A stretch of DNA of 64,000 nucleotides from an uncultured Draconibacterium sp. (GCF_963674925.1 NZ_OY771647.1:2681501-2745500), one strand, 5' to 3'; positions 26,671 to 36,081 are shown, counted from the first letter of the stretch. The notes: generated from the letters alone by a model not told the origin. Numbers and translations are program-made.

Positions 26671-26733
26671 TACAATTTTAGGGAATTCCCTTCAGCGAAA
26701 TTTGAGATGATTAGAACTTCGGGAAACTGTAGG

Positions 26734-29361
26734 TTAGGGTTTTATCACTTTTTTCAAGACACCAGGAACACTAAAAAGATCATAATCGTTACTGTAGATT
26801 AGATATTTGTTTTTCCAGGTAGGATCAAATTTATCTTTAAATTCTTTGAGCCCTTTGTAGTGAGCGAATGATCTAAGTTTTTCGTAAGCAAAACGGATTC
26901 CCTTTTCAGGGAAATTTTTTCCGTCTTCAATGCCGGCCATTGCTGCAAAACCAAGATCAGCGCTTTGATAGCCTTTGGCTTTCATGTGGAAAAACATTTC
27001 TGCCATTAGGAACTCAATAACTCCGTTGGGGCTGTCCTTTACATTTCGAATCAGATCATAGGTTGAATCACCAGGTTGGTAGTCAGGAATAATATTTGCA
27101 AATGCCAAAATTTTCTCTTCACTATCTTCAACAACAAGTATAGTTTGGCGCTTTAATTCATTAACATCTAACAGGCCTTGCGAAAATACCAACTCACTGT
27201 AGTTGCGTTCTTTTTGCCATTCTTCCGAAACGGCATGTATTTTCTGAAGCAGTCCGGCTTTAATTGGTGGCTCATATACTTTTACAACTAAACCCAGCTC
27301 TTTTTGCTTGTTTGATGAGGTTCGAATCGATTTCTTGGATTTTCCTTCTATCGTGAAAGTTGTCAGGTTAAGTTCTGCCTCTTGTCCGATTAACAAACTT
27401 TTCTTATGTAATTTTTGATAGACAGGGAGGCTACTTTCAGGAACACGATAAAACAGGCTTTTCATTCCGTTGGCTGTACAAAAATTGTCGAATTCGATAA
27501 TGATGCCCGCCATCTTTTCTGGATCGGAACACACCGGATCTTCCAGAACAACAGCATAATTACCTGATGGACGATAGGCGACAAATGCTTGACGATCAGA
27601 ACAGAAAAAGAAACTTTTGTCGTAATAGGTTTTGAAATAATCGAGAGGTGATCTTCCAAATTTTTTCACCAGTTCGAGGGCTTCCTCTCGTTCATATTCT
27701 TCAGTTTTTGTTTCAAAAAAATAAGGCCGGATCAGGGTGAAAAGCAGGAAGCTGATCGTGAGTCCACCGGCGGCATTTAGCGAATACAGAAAGTTTTGGG
27801 CAAACTGATCGGCAGGAACCAGTGCGTTGCTTTGATAAAAGAAAAGATTCTGAATAGTAAATAAAATGGATTGTGACCAGGAAAAATCGGTATTAAAATG
27901 ATGGCTATCGAGAAAATAGAAACCAACAATTCCATAAATTAGTGCTGCACTGGTAGCGATTAGCGCAGCGTTAAGTCCAATATGGACGAGCCGGGGATTA
28001 TTTCTCACAAAATACTGCCGCCGGGTAAGGAATAATGCTACAATGGTAAATAGTGCCAGCGATGCTTCTTCGTAATCAATAGCTTTGGTAAGATGCCCAA
28101 TTGCCGAAACGGCCGCCAGAATAACGGTTAGATACCAGGCAGCACGGACTCCTTTCAGTAAGAACGCAGAAATAAGCAGCAATAAAATACCAACAATAAA
28201 TACGGCGTAGTTTGATAAAACGATAGGGTACCAGGGAAGGAACTCGCCCAGCAAACGAACACGCTCATGAATGGCCGGGGTCAGAACCGAGACTATGTTG
28301 ACGATACCCAGCGAAAAGGTAAGCACAACAGGTGCAACGCGCAAGACAATATTGTTACGAACGAAGATAAAACTAAATCCACCAACAATCAGCAATAGCC
28401 AAAATTCGAAGAAACGGTATAAAAACGTAATCGAAACAGCTTGTAAGGTTGAGAATCCATAACGGGTGAGAATGAACCCCATTGATAATTCGATGGCTCC
28501 AAGCCCACGCAGGAATGGAGAAATAAGTAGAAACATAACCGAAACAATGTAGCCAATAATTGCTGCCTCTGGTGAAAGCGGGTAACCCAGAGCGTGCATG
28601 GCAATTAACAGGTGGGCGATCCCAACAAACTCGATGACTACCGATACAAGTATGGTGTGGATAAATTGCTTACGATTGAACTGGATGGCTTTGAATTCGG
28701 CATACTGCGCTTCGAAAGGAGGGTACAGCTTTACAATCAGGTGAAACAACCAACCTTCACGGAGAAGTGAGCGAACAGCCAGTGCTATAACTGCAATGAT
28801 GGTTAGTAAGCCCAAAAATGTAAATACAACTTTCGACGATAAACTATTAATAAGAAATGAATAGGCCAGTGCCGGAATGGCCACAATAACAACCGACAGA
28901 ATTCCAATGAAGCCATAAATGGAAGAGGCGACATGGATTTTTGATTTAGAAACCTTTTGTTCTTCAATTGGGCGGGTAAAAAAAGCCAGCGACGAAATTC
29001 CCCCTGCAGGAAGAAATACACTGATAAAGTTTCGTTTGAGGAACAATAGCATTGCACTCCGAAGGGTGATTCGTTCTCCAACACAACGGAAACTGTATTG
29101 ATACATCAGGCCTTGCAAAACGATAAAGAAACTGCTTACTACTATTCCTGTCAATACCCATACGAATGACGAATTTTGCAGGCTTGTTTTTACTTGCGAA
29201 AGTTCGGTTTGCTCGTGCCTGATGAAATAAATGGCCAAGGCGATGAATAAAAAAGCCAAGATGCCCTGAAGGATCATTGTGCGGTTTTCCCGAATCAAAC
29301 TGATATTGAGGAGTCTGGAACGAGTTATTTTTTTAGTTTCCTTAGAAGTCGGTGACGTCAT
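26734..29361 (-). CDS. mprF: MprF-like bifunctional membrane flippase / lysyltransferase-domain protein
   Basis: The 875-residue protein has an N-terminal UPF0104-type flippase region of many helices (about 25-350), further helices to about 520, and a cytoplasmic DUF2156 GNAT-fold domain (about 560-860). The latter shows FGRSPLDYFKTYYDKSFFF and VIEFLMAEMFFHMKAKGYQSADLGFAAMAG. MprF proteins transfer lysine (or another amino acid) from charged tRNA to phosphatidylglycerol and flip the product, changing surface charge and peptide resistance. Domain order and length fit MprF; the amino acid used cannot be read. Confidence 0.9.
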   Translation of the reverse strand: MTSPTSKETKKITRSRLLNISLIRENRTMILQGILAFLFIALAIYFIRHEQTELSQVKTSLQNSSFVWVLTGIVVSSFFIVLQGLMYQYSFRCVGERITLRSAMLLFLKRNFISVFLPAGGISSLAFFTRPIEEQKVSKSKIHVASSIYGFIGILSVVIVAIPALAYSFLINSLSSKVVFTFLGLLTIIAVIALAVRSLLREGWLFHLIVKLYPPFEAQYAEFKAIQFNRKQFIHTILVSVVIEFVGIAHLLIAMHALGYPLSPEAAIIGYIVSVMFLLISPFLRGLGAIELSMGFILTRYGFSTLQAVSITFLYRFFEFWLLLIVGGFSFIFVRNNIVLRVAPVVLTFSLGIVNIVSVLTPAIHERVRLLGEFLPWYPIVLSNYAVFIVGILLLLISAFLLKGVRAAWYLTVILAAVSAIGHLTKAIDYEEASLALFTIVALFLTRRQYFVRNNPRLVHIGLNAALIATSAALIYGIVGFYFLDSHHFNTDFSWSQSILFTIQNLFFYQSNALVPADQFAQNFLYSLNAAGGLTISFLLFTLIRPYFFETKTEEYEREEALELVKKFGRSPLDYFKTYYDKSFFFCSDRQAFVAYRPSGNYAVVLEDPVCSDPEKMAGIIIEFDNFCTANGMKSLFYRVPESSLPVYQKLHKKSLLIGQEAELNLTTFTIEGKSKKSIRTSSNKQKELGLVVKVYEPPIKAGLLQKIHAVSEEWQKERNYSELVFSQGLLDVNELKRQTILVVEDSEEKILAFANIIPDYQPGDSTYDLIRNVKDSPNGVIEFLMAEMFFHMKAKGYQSADLGFAAMAGIEDGKNFPEKGIRFAYEKLRSFAHYKGLKEFKDKFDPTWKNKYLIYSNDYDLFSVPGVLKKVIKP

Positions 29362-29624
29362 AGGTTTTCCTGTTTATTTGTTCCCGATAGAGTGTGGATG
29401 AATTTAGTAAAAATGGATCAGTTTAAAAATCCGGTGAACTGTTTTTGTTGTAGTTGAAGGTTTCGGGTAATCCCGAAAACATGTTCAATGGTGAATGAAG
29501 GCTATTCGCCGAAGTAGAAAGCCTGTTTCAAAATTCGGGTAAACTTTCCGTAAGTGGGGAAAACCTGAAATAATTTCCCGGCAAACTTTCCGCGTTGGGG
29601 GAGCAGTACACTAAACTGAAAAAA

Positions 29625-30035
29625 CTAATCCACCGAGTCGTAAACCACAACTTTGTTCCAAAGGTGTTGGTTTTCTTCTACAAATTTTAGGTGAATCGGA
29701 TCAACCTGGTAAGCATCCTGGTCGGCCTGGTTATCAAACATTGCCATATACGACACCGAATAGGAGTGGTCTACCACATCGCGGTCTTCGGTTGATGCCG
29801 GAAAACCAATGTGGCTCAGTTTTATGGTTTTTACTTTGGTGAGTTGGTTCAAAGCTTCAACCAGTTGTTTTTTGTGCGTTTCATTTTCCGGTTCTTTTAG
29901 CCAGAAAAACACATGATGCACCAATGCATCCTTCAACTTTACTTCACCGGCAGTGGCACTCTTGGTAAAAGGAAGTATAGCCGAAAAGGTAACTCCCGCA
30001 ATGGCTTTCTTTAAAAACGATCTTCTTTTTTGCAT
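29625..30035 (-). CDS. Dabb family protein with Tat-like signal
   Basis: The 136-residue product has an N-terminal KRRSFLKKAIAG twin-arginine-like export signal (about 3-28). The stress-responsive alpha/beta barrel (Dabb) domain follows, starting LVHHVFFWLKEPEN and ending YQVDPIHLKFVEEN. Dabb proteins are small dimeric ferredoxin-like barrels with no single reaction. It is the last gene of a kdsA-DinB-Dabb operon, 4 bp after the DinB gene; the function is unknown. Confidence 0.86.
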   Translation of the reverse strand: MQKRRSFLKKAIAGVTFSAILPFTKSATAGEVKLKDALVHHVFFWLKEPENETHKKQLVEALNQLTKVKTIKLSHIGFPASTEDRDVVDHSYSVSYMAMFDNQADQDAYQVDPIHLKFVEENQHLWNKVVVYDSVD

Positions 30036-30039
30036 CTTA

Positions 30040-30513
30040 TTATTGGTTTAATAGTTCTTCAATTTCTGTGATGTGCAGCTTAAAATGGCGTGGAAAATCC
30101 TCAACCATCTCTTTTAGCGAAACGAACTGGTTGGTATCTGCAATCCATTGCTGACCGAGTTTCTCAGTATTTACATTTCGGATAACATGAATAAAATGCA
30201 GATGCGCAAATTTCCAATGGTTTACCAGCACATTCCAGTCTTCTTCCTGGTAATTCTGAATGGCGATCCACCTGTCGTTGTTGCCATAGGTGGCATAGTT
30301 TGGAAATTCAACAGGTGATTCGCGATATTGCAGATGGACAATACGGTGTGTATTGTTCGAGGCCGAATCAACCATGTGCCCAACGATTTGTCGGATCGAA
30401 CGATCCTGACTATTTCTTCGGTCGGAAATAGTTGGCGACGGCAAATTTTCGAGCTTCTTTGCCCAGCTTACCACCAGTTCTTTTAATTCCTCTGCAATGG
30501 TTTGAAATGCCAT
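30040..30513 (-). CDS. DinB family protein
   Basis: The 157-residue four-helix bundle is of DinB/YfiT type. Three histidine regions could bind a metal: IVGHMVDSASNNTHR (about 43-57), WKFAHLHFIHVIRN, and DFPRHFKLHITEIEEL near the C-terminus. Members include thiol-dependent S-transferases, but no substrate is evident. It starts one base after the kdsA stop codon, so it is cotranscribed and probably translationally coupled. Confidence 0.85.
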   Translation of the reverse strand: MAFQTIAEELKELVVSWAKKLENLPSPTISDRRNSQDRSIRQIVGHMVDSASNNTHRIVHLQYRESPVEFPNYATYGNNDRWIAIQNYQEEDWNVLVNHWKFAHLHFIHVIRNVNTEKLGQQWIADTNQFVSLKEMVEDFPRHFKLHITEIEELLNQ

Positions 30514-31335
30514 TTATCCTATTTGATTGACGGTTTGTTTTAGTAAAACCAGTTTGGTTAGAAGTTGCTCCAGAAGATCGAGTCGTAACATGTTGGCGCC
30601 ATCCGATTTTGCCTCAGCAGGGTTTGGATGAGTTTCGATGAAAATTCCATCGGCACCAACGGCAATTCCGGCACGTGCAACCGTTTCAATTAATTCAGGT
30701 TTGCCACCGGTAACACCACTGGCCTGGTTGGGCTGTTGCAGCGAATGCGTAATGTCCAGAACAACCGGAACATTCATCTCTTTCATAACGGGAATTCCGC
30801 GGTAATCCACCACCAGATCCTGGTAACCAAATGTTGTTCCTCTCTCGGTAAGAGCGATATTATTGTTGCCGCAATCGCGCACCTTGTTTACCGCAAATTG
30901 CATGGCTTCGGCCGACAAGAACTGTCCTTTTTTGATATTGACCACTTTCCCGGTTTTTGCAGCAGCCACCAAAATGTCGGTTTGGCGACACAAAAATGCG
31001 GGTATCTGAAGCACGTCAACATATTCGGCAGCCATCGCGGCTTCCTCGGCTGTGTGTATATCGGTAACCACCGGAATATTGAAAGTTTCGCGTACTTTTT
31101 TTAGAATTTTTAATGCTTTTTCGTCGCCAATTCCTGCAAACGAATCGATGCGCGAACGGTTGGCCTTTCGGTACGAGCCTTTGAAAATATATGGGATCTT
31201 GAGTTTGTCGGTAATGGCAACCACTTTTTCGGCAATTTCCATCGCCATAGTTTCGCTTTCAATGGCGCACGGGCCGGCCATTAAAAAGAAATTTCCACTA
31301 TCGGTATGTTTTAGATTTTTAATCGTAGGAATCAT
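30514..31335 (-). CDS. kdsA: 3-deoxy-8-phosphooctulonate synthase
   Basis: Condenses arabinose 5-phosphate with phosphoenolpyruvate to Kdo-8-phosphate, a step in lipopolysaccharide core synthesis. Conserved stretches are LMAGPCAIES, FKGSYRKANRSR, LQIPAFLCRQTDIL, NIKKGQF, LTERGTTFGY and DGIFIETHPNPAEAKSDGANM. The Cys in GPCAIES (about residue 22) is that of the metal-type enzymes. The length of 273 residues is normal. It is first in the operon with the DinB and Dabb genes. Confidence 0.97.
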   Translation of the reverse strand: MIPTIKNLKHTDSGNFFLMAGPCAIESETMAMEIAEKVVAITDKLKIPYIFKGSYRKANRSRIDSFAGIGDEKALKILKKVRETFNIPVVTDIHTAEEAAMAAEYVDVLQIPAFLCRQTDILVAAAKTGKVVNIKKGQFLSAEAMQFAVNKVRDCGNNNIALTERGTTFGYQDLVVDYRGIPVMKEMNVPVVLDITHSLQQPNQASGVTGGKPELIETVARAGIAVGADGIFIETHPNPAEAKSDGANMLRLDLLEQLLTKLVLLKQTVNQIG

Positions 31336-31387
31336 GTTCTGAATTTTAGTTGGTAAAGGTAGTAAGAAAATGATTTGCTACATCAAA

Positions 31388-32770
31388 TTAATCCGCATCA
31401 ACATAAGCCTCGTATTCCCAGCCGCCGCCAAGCGCCAGATAAAGTTTGACCACCGATTGCAGGTAATTCATATACGAATCCGACGCTTGCAATTGCGCGC
31501 TAAACAGGGAGTTCTGTAAATTGATAAATTCGAGAAAAGTCGTCACACCCTCTTCGTAACGCACCCAGGCCAGGTCGAGTGCTTCCTGCGAAAGATTGAG
31601 TTTTTGTTTTTTAATTTCGAATTCGTTTTGGTAGGAATCAATGGCAATAACCGCATCCTGTACTTCCTGTAACGCCAGGTAATACGATTGAATGTAGTTG
31701 TTCACAAGAATATTATATTCTTCCTGTTGCACGGCAATCGATTTATTTATTCTTCCGGCGTTGAATATCGGCCCCAGCAAATCAGCGGCCAACTCAGTAA
31801 ATATCATCGACGGATCGGTAATTTGTGCGCCCACATCAAGCGACAAGGTTAGATTAGGATACCGTAATGCCTGGGTGGCATCGATAACACGTAGTTGTGC
31901 CTTTAGTTTCTTCTCGTTGATGAGGATGTCGGGGCGGCGCTGAAGCAAATAAACAGGAACACCCAGCGGCATTTCCGATGTAATAATTTGTTTCTCGAGC
32001 GGCAGCCCACGTGTAATCGATTTTGGTGCCGATCCTAAAACTATGCTAATGGCGTTTTCCAGTTGCCCGCGGGCACGAAGAAGAGACTCCAGTGTAACTT
32101 CGGCATCTTTCACCGCAATTTCCGATTGGTTAACATCAACTTTCGAAATAAAGCCACCTCTGTATCGCGCACTGATAATGTCGTGGAAGTTGTTCATGTT
32201 CACGATCATATTCTCGGCTACCATAATTTTGTTGTCGATATCGCGAAGAGTAAAATACAAACTTGCGATTTGTGTTACCAGTGTAGCTTTCACCTGCTGA
32301 TAACCAATTTCGGTGGCGAGATAAGCTTCCAGTGCGGCATCGCGCTGGTTGGTTAATTGTCCCCAAAAATCGAGCGTATACGAAACATTTGCCAGTGCTG
32401 CCACGCTGCCGTTAAAAGTTCCGGAGGATAAGGTGTTTGCCGAGGTGGAGGCACTTCCTCCGTAGTTTACCGCCGGAATTAACATGGTTTTTGCAATTTC
32501 GTACTGCAACTCCGACTGTTTAATTGAAGTGGCCATATTTTGCACCTGCAGGTTGTTCTCCAGTCCTTCGCGAATGAGTGAAATAAGTGTACTGTCGTTG
32601 AATATTTGCCACCAGTCAACATCGGAAAAACTGCTGCTATCGGCCACCTGATCAGTATACGTTTCCTGAATTTCAATTTCGGGTTGAGTGAATTTCTCGT
32701 GAACATTACACGACAAAACAAACATTCCGAGCAAACAGGAGATAAGCGAATATGTAATTTTATTCTTCAA
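31388..32770 (-). CDS. RND-type outer membrane efflux lipoprotein (TolC/NodT family)
   Basis: The 460-residue protein has a lipoprotein signal (LLGMFVLSC, Cys about 21) and two outer membrane efflux repeats, with WWQIFNDSTLISLI near the N-terminus and RPDI-type QRRPDILINEKKL (about 275). It is the trimeric exit duct of the tripartite pump encoded upstream by the HlyD and DUF2955 genes. Its start overlaps the DUF2955 stop by 11 bp. The cargo is probably organic acids or drugs, as for AaeAB/EmrAB-type systems. Confidence 0.92.
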   Translation of the reverse strand: MKNKITYSLISCLLGMFVLSCNVHEKFTQPEIEIQETYTDQVADSSSFSDVDWWQIFNDSTLISLIREGLENNLQVQNMATSIKQSELQYEIAKTMLIPAVNYGGSASTSANTLSSGTFNGSVAALANVSYTLDFWGQLTNQRDAALEAYLATEIGYQQVKATLVTQIASLYFTLRDIDNKIMVAENMIVNMNNFHDIISARYRGGFISKVDVNQSEIAVKDAEVTLESLLRARGQLENAISIVLGSAPKSITRGLPLEKQIITSEMPLGVPVYLLQRRPDILINEKKLKAQLRVIDATQALRYPNLTLSLDVGAQITDPSMIFTELAADLLGPIFNAGRINKSIAVQQEEYNILVNNYIQSYYLALQEVQDAVIAIDSYQNEFEIKKQKLNLSQEALDLAWVRYEEGVTTFLEFINLQNSLFSAQLQASDSYMNYLQSVVKLYLALGGGWEYEAYVDAD

Positions 32771-33794
32771 TTGCTGAGATTTTAGGATTATTAAAAGCAG
32801 TTACCACAATGTAAGCTAAAGTAGTGTATACAATAGCAATCCCGATCTGAAATAAACGATTCCAGACTTCACTTCCTGCTTCACTGGTAGACGTGGAAAT
32901 TATTCCCATAATCACAATAAAAGTATTAAAACTTGTTGCAAAAACGGGTGCTATTTTTTTTGTGGAAAACAGGTTGATCATAAAAAAGAAAGCTATTGAC
33001 AGAACCAGGAAAATATAGAAGAGGTAAGCAGGTACAATAATTAAAAGTTGATAGGCCAACACACCAAACAATCCACCCAGAATGTTGGCTACAATTATTA
33101 CCAAACCTTTTTTTGATTGGTAAACAAAAGGATCGAACCCCAGGATGATCGTAAAAACAAGTGTAAGCGTTCCTACAGTGGCGTTAAAAAAATAGAATAG
33201 TACCACCAGAGGGAAAATAACCAGCACACCATTTAAAGCCACTTTGTTCATATCGAGCGGATTTGGAGGCGGCGCATTTTTCTTTTTTGTGTCGTTGGCA
33301 GTTATCGGTCTGTCAGGAAATAACGCAAACGCAATCTTTACGATAATCAGTGCAATGATCAGATTCAGTAATAAAACCTGTAGAATGATTCCTCCTATAG
33401 CGTTAGCTGTTATGCTGTTAAAGGGTATGAGAACGATCAACATCAAAAATAATAAACGGATTGGAGCAGGTATTTTTACCAGTTTAAAACTCCAGAAAAT
33501 AGAAAGTGCCAGTAATGGCAGAATTACAAGCGGGTAGTCGATAAGACTGTTGCCCAGAAAAACGCCAATGGATCCCAGAACATAAATTAAAAACGGAATA
33601 ATAATTTCTTTTTTTAGGCCGAGTGCTTGTTTTCCCGGACCGATAAACATCATTGTTAAGATGGCCGTGAGGTGAGGAGCCGGATAACCCACAGTTGTGG
33701 CGTAAACCAGTGCAAGCGTAACGGCAAATACGGCACGTAAAACCGGGTATTCGTTTCTTAAATCAGCAAAATATGTTTTGACTTTATCGGACAT
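32760..33794 (-). CDS. DUF2955 / FUSC-like inner membrane transporter
   Basis: The 344-residue polytopic protein begins MSDKVKTYF and has an N-terminal block of hydrophobic helices with YPAPHLTAILTMMFIGPGKQALG. A charged loop (about 180-198, DTKKKNAPPPNPLDMNK) is followed by a second helix block. This is the DUF2955 layout related to aromatic acid exporter (FUSC) proteins. The ATG at 33794 is preferred over 33833, which would lie deeper in hlyD. It overlaps hlyD by 11 bp and the efflux duct gene by 11 bp. It is the probable pump component. Confidence 0.85.
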   Translation of the reverse strand: MSDKVKTYFADLRNEYPVLRAVFAVTLALVYATTVGYPAPHLTAILTMMFIGPGKQALGLKKEIIIPFLIYVLGSIGVFLGNSLIDYPLVILPLLALSIFWSFKLVKIPAPIRLLFLMLIVLIPFNSITANAIGGIILQVLLLNLIIALIIVKIAFALFPDRPITANDTKKKNAPPPNPLDMNKVALNGVLVIFPLVVLFYFFNATVGTLTLVFTIILGFDPFVYQSKKGLVIIVANILGGLFGVLAYQLLIIVPAYLFYIFLVLSIAFFFMINLFSTKKIAPVFATSFNTFIVIMGIISTSTSEAGSEVWNRLFQIGIAIVYTTLAYIVVTAFNNPKISAIEE

Positions 33795-34920
33795 ACGAAA
33801 GTTTCGACATGATTCTGATGCGTAAACGGGCAATCATATTCAGTAGTGGTTTTTTGCCGGTGTAAACCACAATTTCTGCCTGACTACCCTGGCGTAGTTT
33901 GCTCACAATTTCTTTGTCTTCCAGCTCGATCATCACCGGAAAACGTTGCGGATCTCGTAACCAACCCTGTGCCGACGAAACTTTTGGCAAACCATTTGGA
34001 TTGGTATTGTCAACCGATACGCCGTAAGAAATACTGGTGAGTTTACCTTCGAAAACCTTGCCGGGTTCAATGTCAAAAATCAGTTCCACTTTATCACCAG
34101 GTTCCACTTTCGAGAGGTTGTTTTCTTTCAGGTTGGCCTGAATCCACATTTCGTTGTTCGATACCAGCGAAATGAGAGAATGCCCTGCGGCGGCAAAATA
34201 ACCTTCTTCGATGTTAAAACTTTCCACAATTCCGTCGGAAGGTGCAATCACTGCAGTGTAACCCAAATTTATTTGTGCATTCTCGAGGTTGTTTAAGGCC
34301 GATTTTATTGTTGGATTACTTTCGTTAAGTGGTCCCAAAGCTTCGGTTTGCCGCTCCAGATCTGCCTGCGATGATTTAACCTGTTCTATAGCCTCGAGGT
34401 ACGACGCCTCCGACCGGTCGATGTCAGCTTCCGAAAGGGCACCTTCGTTTTCTGCCAAAACACGTTGTGTGCGTTCCCAGTTTTTTGTCGATCGTTCGAG
34501 TTTAACCTTTGCACGGCTTAAACGTGCCTGTGCCGATTTTAATGATGACTCACCTGCATCAACCGATTGAATAGCTTTTTCAAGGTTCGATTCGGCAACT
34601 TTTACGGCAATTTCGTACGATGTTGGATCGATGATAAACAGCGTGTCGCCTGTTTTTACACGCGAATGCTGGGTAACATTTGTTTTAACAATGTAGCCGC
34701 TAACCATTGGAGCCACCGGAAGTACGAGCCCTTTCACCCGGGCCTGATCGGTGTGAGGCGTATGACGATCGGATAGGACATTAATTATAAAAATAATTAC
34801 CGTGATGATGAGCACGATAAGACTTATTTTCTTTACCGGACTTTTTTTCGCTGGTGTTTCCTGTTGCTTGTTTTCAACCGGATCTTGTTCTTTTGGGTCA
34901 GTTTTTTCGCTGCTTGCCAT
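33784..34920 (-). CDS. HlyD/EmrA family periplasmic adaptor protein
   Basis: The 378-residue protein has an N-terminal charged cytoplasmic tail (1-28), one membrane anchor (about 29-47), a lipoyl/barrel-sandwich hybrid (VAPMVSGYIVKTNVTQHSRVKTGDTLFIID), a long coiled coil (about 105-215) and a second half-barrel ending TAVIAPSDGIVESFNIEEG. It links the inner membrane pump to the outer duct. It overlaps the ion-channel gene by 23 bp upstream and the DUF2955 gene downstream. Confidence 0.92.
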   Translation of the reverse strand: MASSEKTDPKEQDPVENKQQETPAKKSPVKKISLIVLIITVIIFIINVLSDRHTPHTDQARVKGLVLPVAPMVSGYIVKTNVTQHSRVKTGDTLFIIDPTSYEIAVKVAESNLEKAIQSVDAGESSLKSAQARLSRAKVKLERSTKNWERTQRVLAENEGALSEADIDRSEASYLEAIEQVKSSQADLERQTEALGPLNESNPTIKSALNNLENAQINLGYTAVIAPSDGIVESFNIEEGYFAAAGHSLISLVSNNEMWIQANLKENNLSKVEPGDKVELIFDIEPGKVFEGKLTSISYGVSVDNTNPNGLPKVSSAQGWLRDPQRFPVMIELEDKEIVSKLRQGSQAEIVVYTGKKPLLNMIARLRIRIMSKLSYVR

Positions 34921-35359
34921 TTTGTTCTCGTAAGGTTTTATATATAATTTGAATCAACGAATACATGAGTGCTGTTGACCATCCAATTAGCATTATCCCG
35001 TTTATCGCCTCAATTCCCGATAGAATTTTCCATTCCGAACTGATTGTCATATCGCCATAACCAAGGGTAGTGAACGTAACTATCGAGTAATAGAAAATGT
35101 CGTGGAAACTGGCAAAGTCTGGCTGTATAGTTGGGATGAGATACAGGCAATAGGCCCAAATCAAAGAGTGGATTGCATGTAAGAAGGTTAAAAACAGAAA
35201 GGAATAAACAAGCAGACGTAATATTCGCATATTGTTGAGCTTTTTCTTCCACTCGTTAATAACACTTACCGTTTTTCGTGTCAGGTAGATATTTGCCCAC
35301 GCCTGAAGGACAACATTAAAGGCGATAATGGCAAATCCGATTATTAGAATTTTAAACAT
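34898..35359 (-). CDS. Two-helix potassium channel family protein
   Basis: The 153-residue protein has three to four hydrophobic segments and a pore loop with the K+ selectivity sequence TFTTLGYGDM (about residues 94-103), then a final inner helix. This is the Ion_trans_2 architecture without a ligand-binding domain. It is the first gene of the efflux operon and overlaps hlyD by 23 bp, which is an unusual pairing; a role in balancing charge or potential during efflux is speculative. Confidence 0.87.
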   Translation of the reverse strand: MFKILIIGFAIIAFNVVLQAWANIYLTRKTVSVINEWKKKLNNMRILRLLVYSFLFLTFLHAIHSLIWAYCLYLIPTIQPDFASFHDIFYYSIVTFTTLGYGDMTISSEWKILSGIEAINGIMLIGWSTALMYSLIQIIYKTLREQNGKQRKN

Positions 35360-35519
35360 TTTATTTAAGAATTTTAGATAACAGTGTAATCGCCAGACAT
35401 AAAGGTCGGGAATTAAACTTGTGTTTTGTTAAAATTACATAATACTAAAACGTTAGTCAAGAGCTAGAATGATTTTATGTAAATTGTTTTTGGGAATATG
35501 GGAGAGAACAATCGGTTTC

Positions 35520-36046
35520 TATAAAACACAAATGGGAACTATTTTGTTACAAATAGCTCCCATTCACTTTCAAGTAACCGAAGTTACTATTGGTGCCAGG
35601 TTACGGTTATTACGACCGGCGTTGGCTTTTTCTTTCGAATCGGCTTGTGCCTTAACTTTCCGGCTTTGCTTTCTACGGCTCAGCCTTTCGGTTGTTCTTT
35701 CGGTAATCGCGCTTACCTTCCTGAACGAAGTGTCTGTCAGTGTATTCAGTTAATCCCGAAGGATGTCCCCTTTCTAATCAACGGTTCCGGGTTGCCCTTT
35801 TCCCGATGTGCAGTTTCGCAGTTAAGACCTTGGTCTTTTTACTTCCTGCCTGATGACCCAATCTTGAAAGAACTTCTGGATTTTCTTCCAGATGATTGCC
35901 TGAACTTTGATACTCCAGAATATCGCGTTCAAACTTCAGCTTTTTCATTGTGCCGCCCCGAGGGGTGGGATGAAATGGTTCCGGTTTCAGCTAAGAAACT
36001 TTTCCCGTTTCCACAATTTCCAAGCAGCCTTTTATCGCTCACCTGA
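35520..36046 (-). ncRNA. Candidate large structured non-coding RNA (about 525 nt)
   Basis: The reverse strand has a textbook Bacteroidota promoter at 36081-36052 and would start near 36046. It then forms several hairpins: CCC-CTCG-GGG at 35965-35956, TCTGGA/TCCAGA at 35892-35875, and AAGAC-CAAG-GTCTT at 35837-35824. AGTAAC-TTCG-GTTACT at 35588-35573 is a stable cUUCGg tetraloop. It ends in a 14-bp terminator stem. GC content is well above that of the flanks. A 56-codon reading frame (35948-35778, starting MKKLKFERDI) lies inside, unlike any family I know. I see no tmRNA, RNase P, SRP or group II intron domain V signature. Confidence 0.6.
35522..35564 (-). terminator. Terminator of the candidate RNA
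   Basis: AATGGGAGCTATTT / AAATAGTTCCCATT (reverse-strand reading) forms a 14-bp stem with a 6-nt loop and is followed by TTGTGTTTTA. The one imperfect position is a G-U pair on the reverse strand but an A-C mismatch on the forward strand, which favours a reverse-strand RNA. Confidence 0.7.
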
Positions 36047-36051
36047 TAGAT

Positions 36052-36081
36052 CAAATATACAGTGAAAAATGAAAAATGCAA
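36052..36081 (-). promoter_or_regulatory. Consensus promoter of the candidate RNA
   Basis: On the reverse strand TTG (36081-36079) lies exactly 19 bp before TATATTTG (36059-36052), an exact match to TTG-N19-TAnnTTTG. It lies downstream of the fucosidase stop codon (36174) and points into a region without a protein gene. Confidence 0.75.

Noticed and set aside
35469..36046. Two forward open frames (35469-35753 and 35645-36046)
   Set aside because: No family resemblance or signal, cysteine- and proline-rich composition, and they run against the promoter, terminator and G-U evidence for a reverse-strand RNA.
35520..36046. Group II intron, tmRNA or RNase P RNA
   Set aside because: No reverse transcriptase or domain V sequence, no tmRNA ends or tag-like frame, and no GAGGAAAGTCC core.
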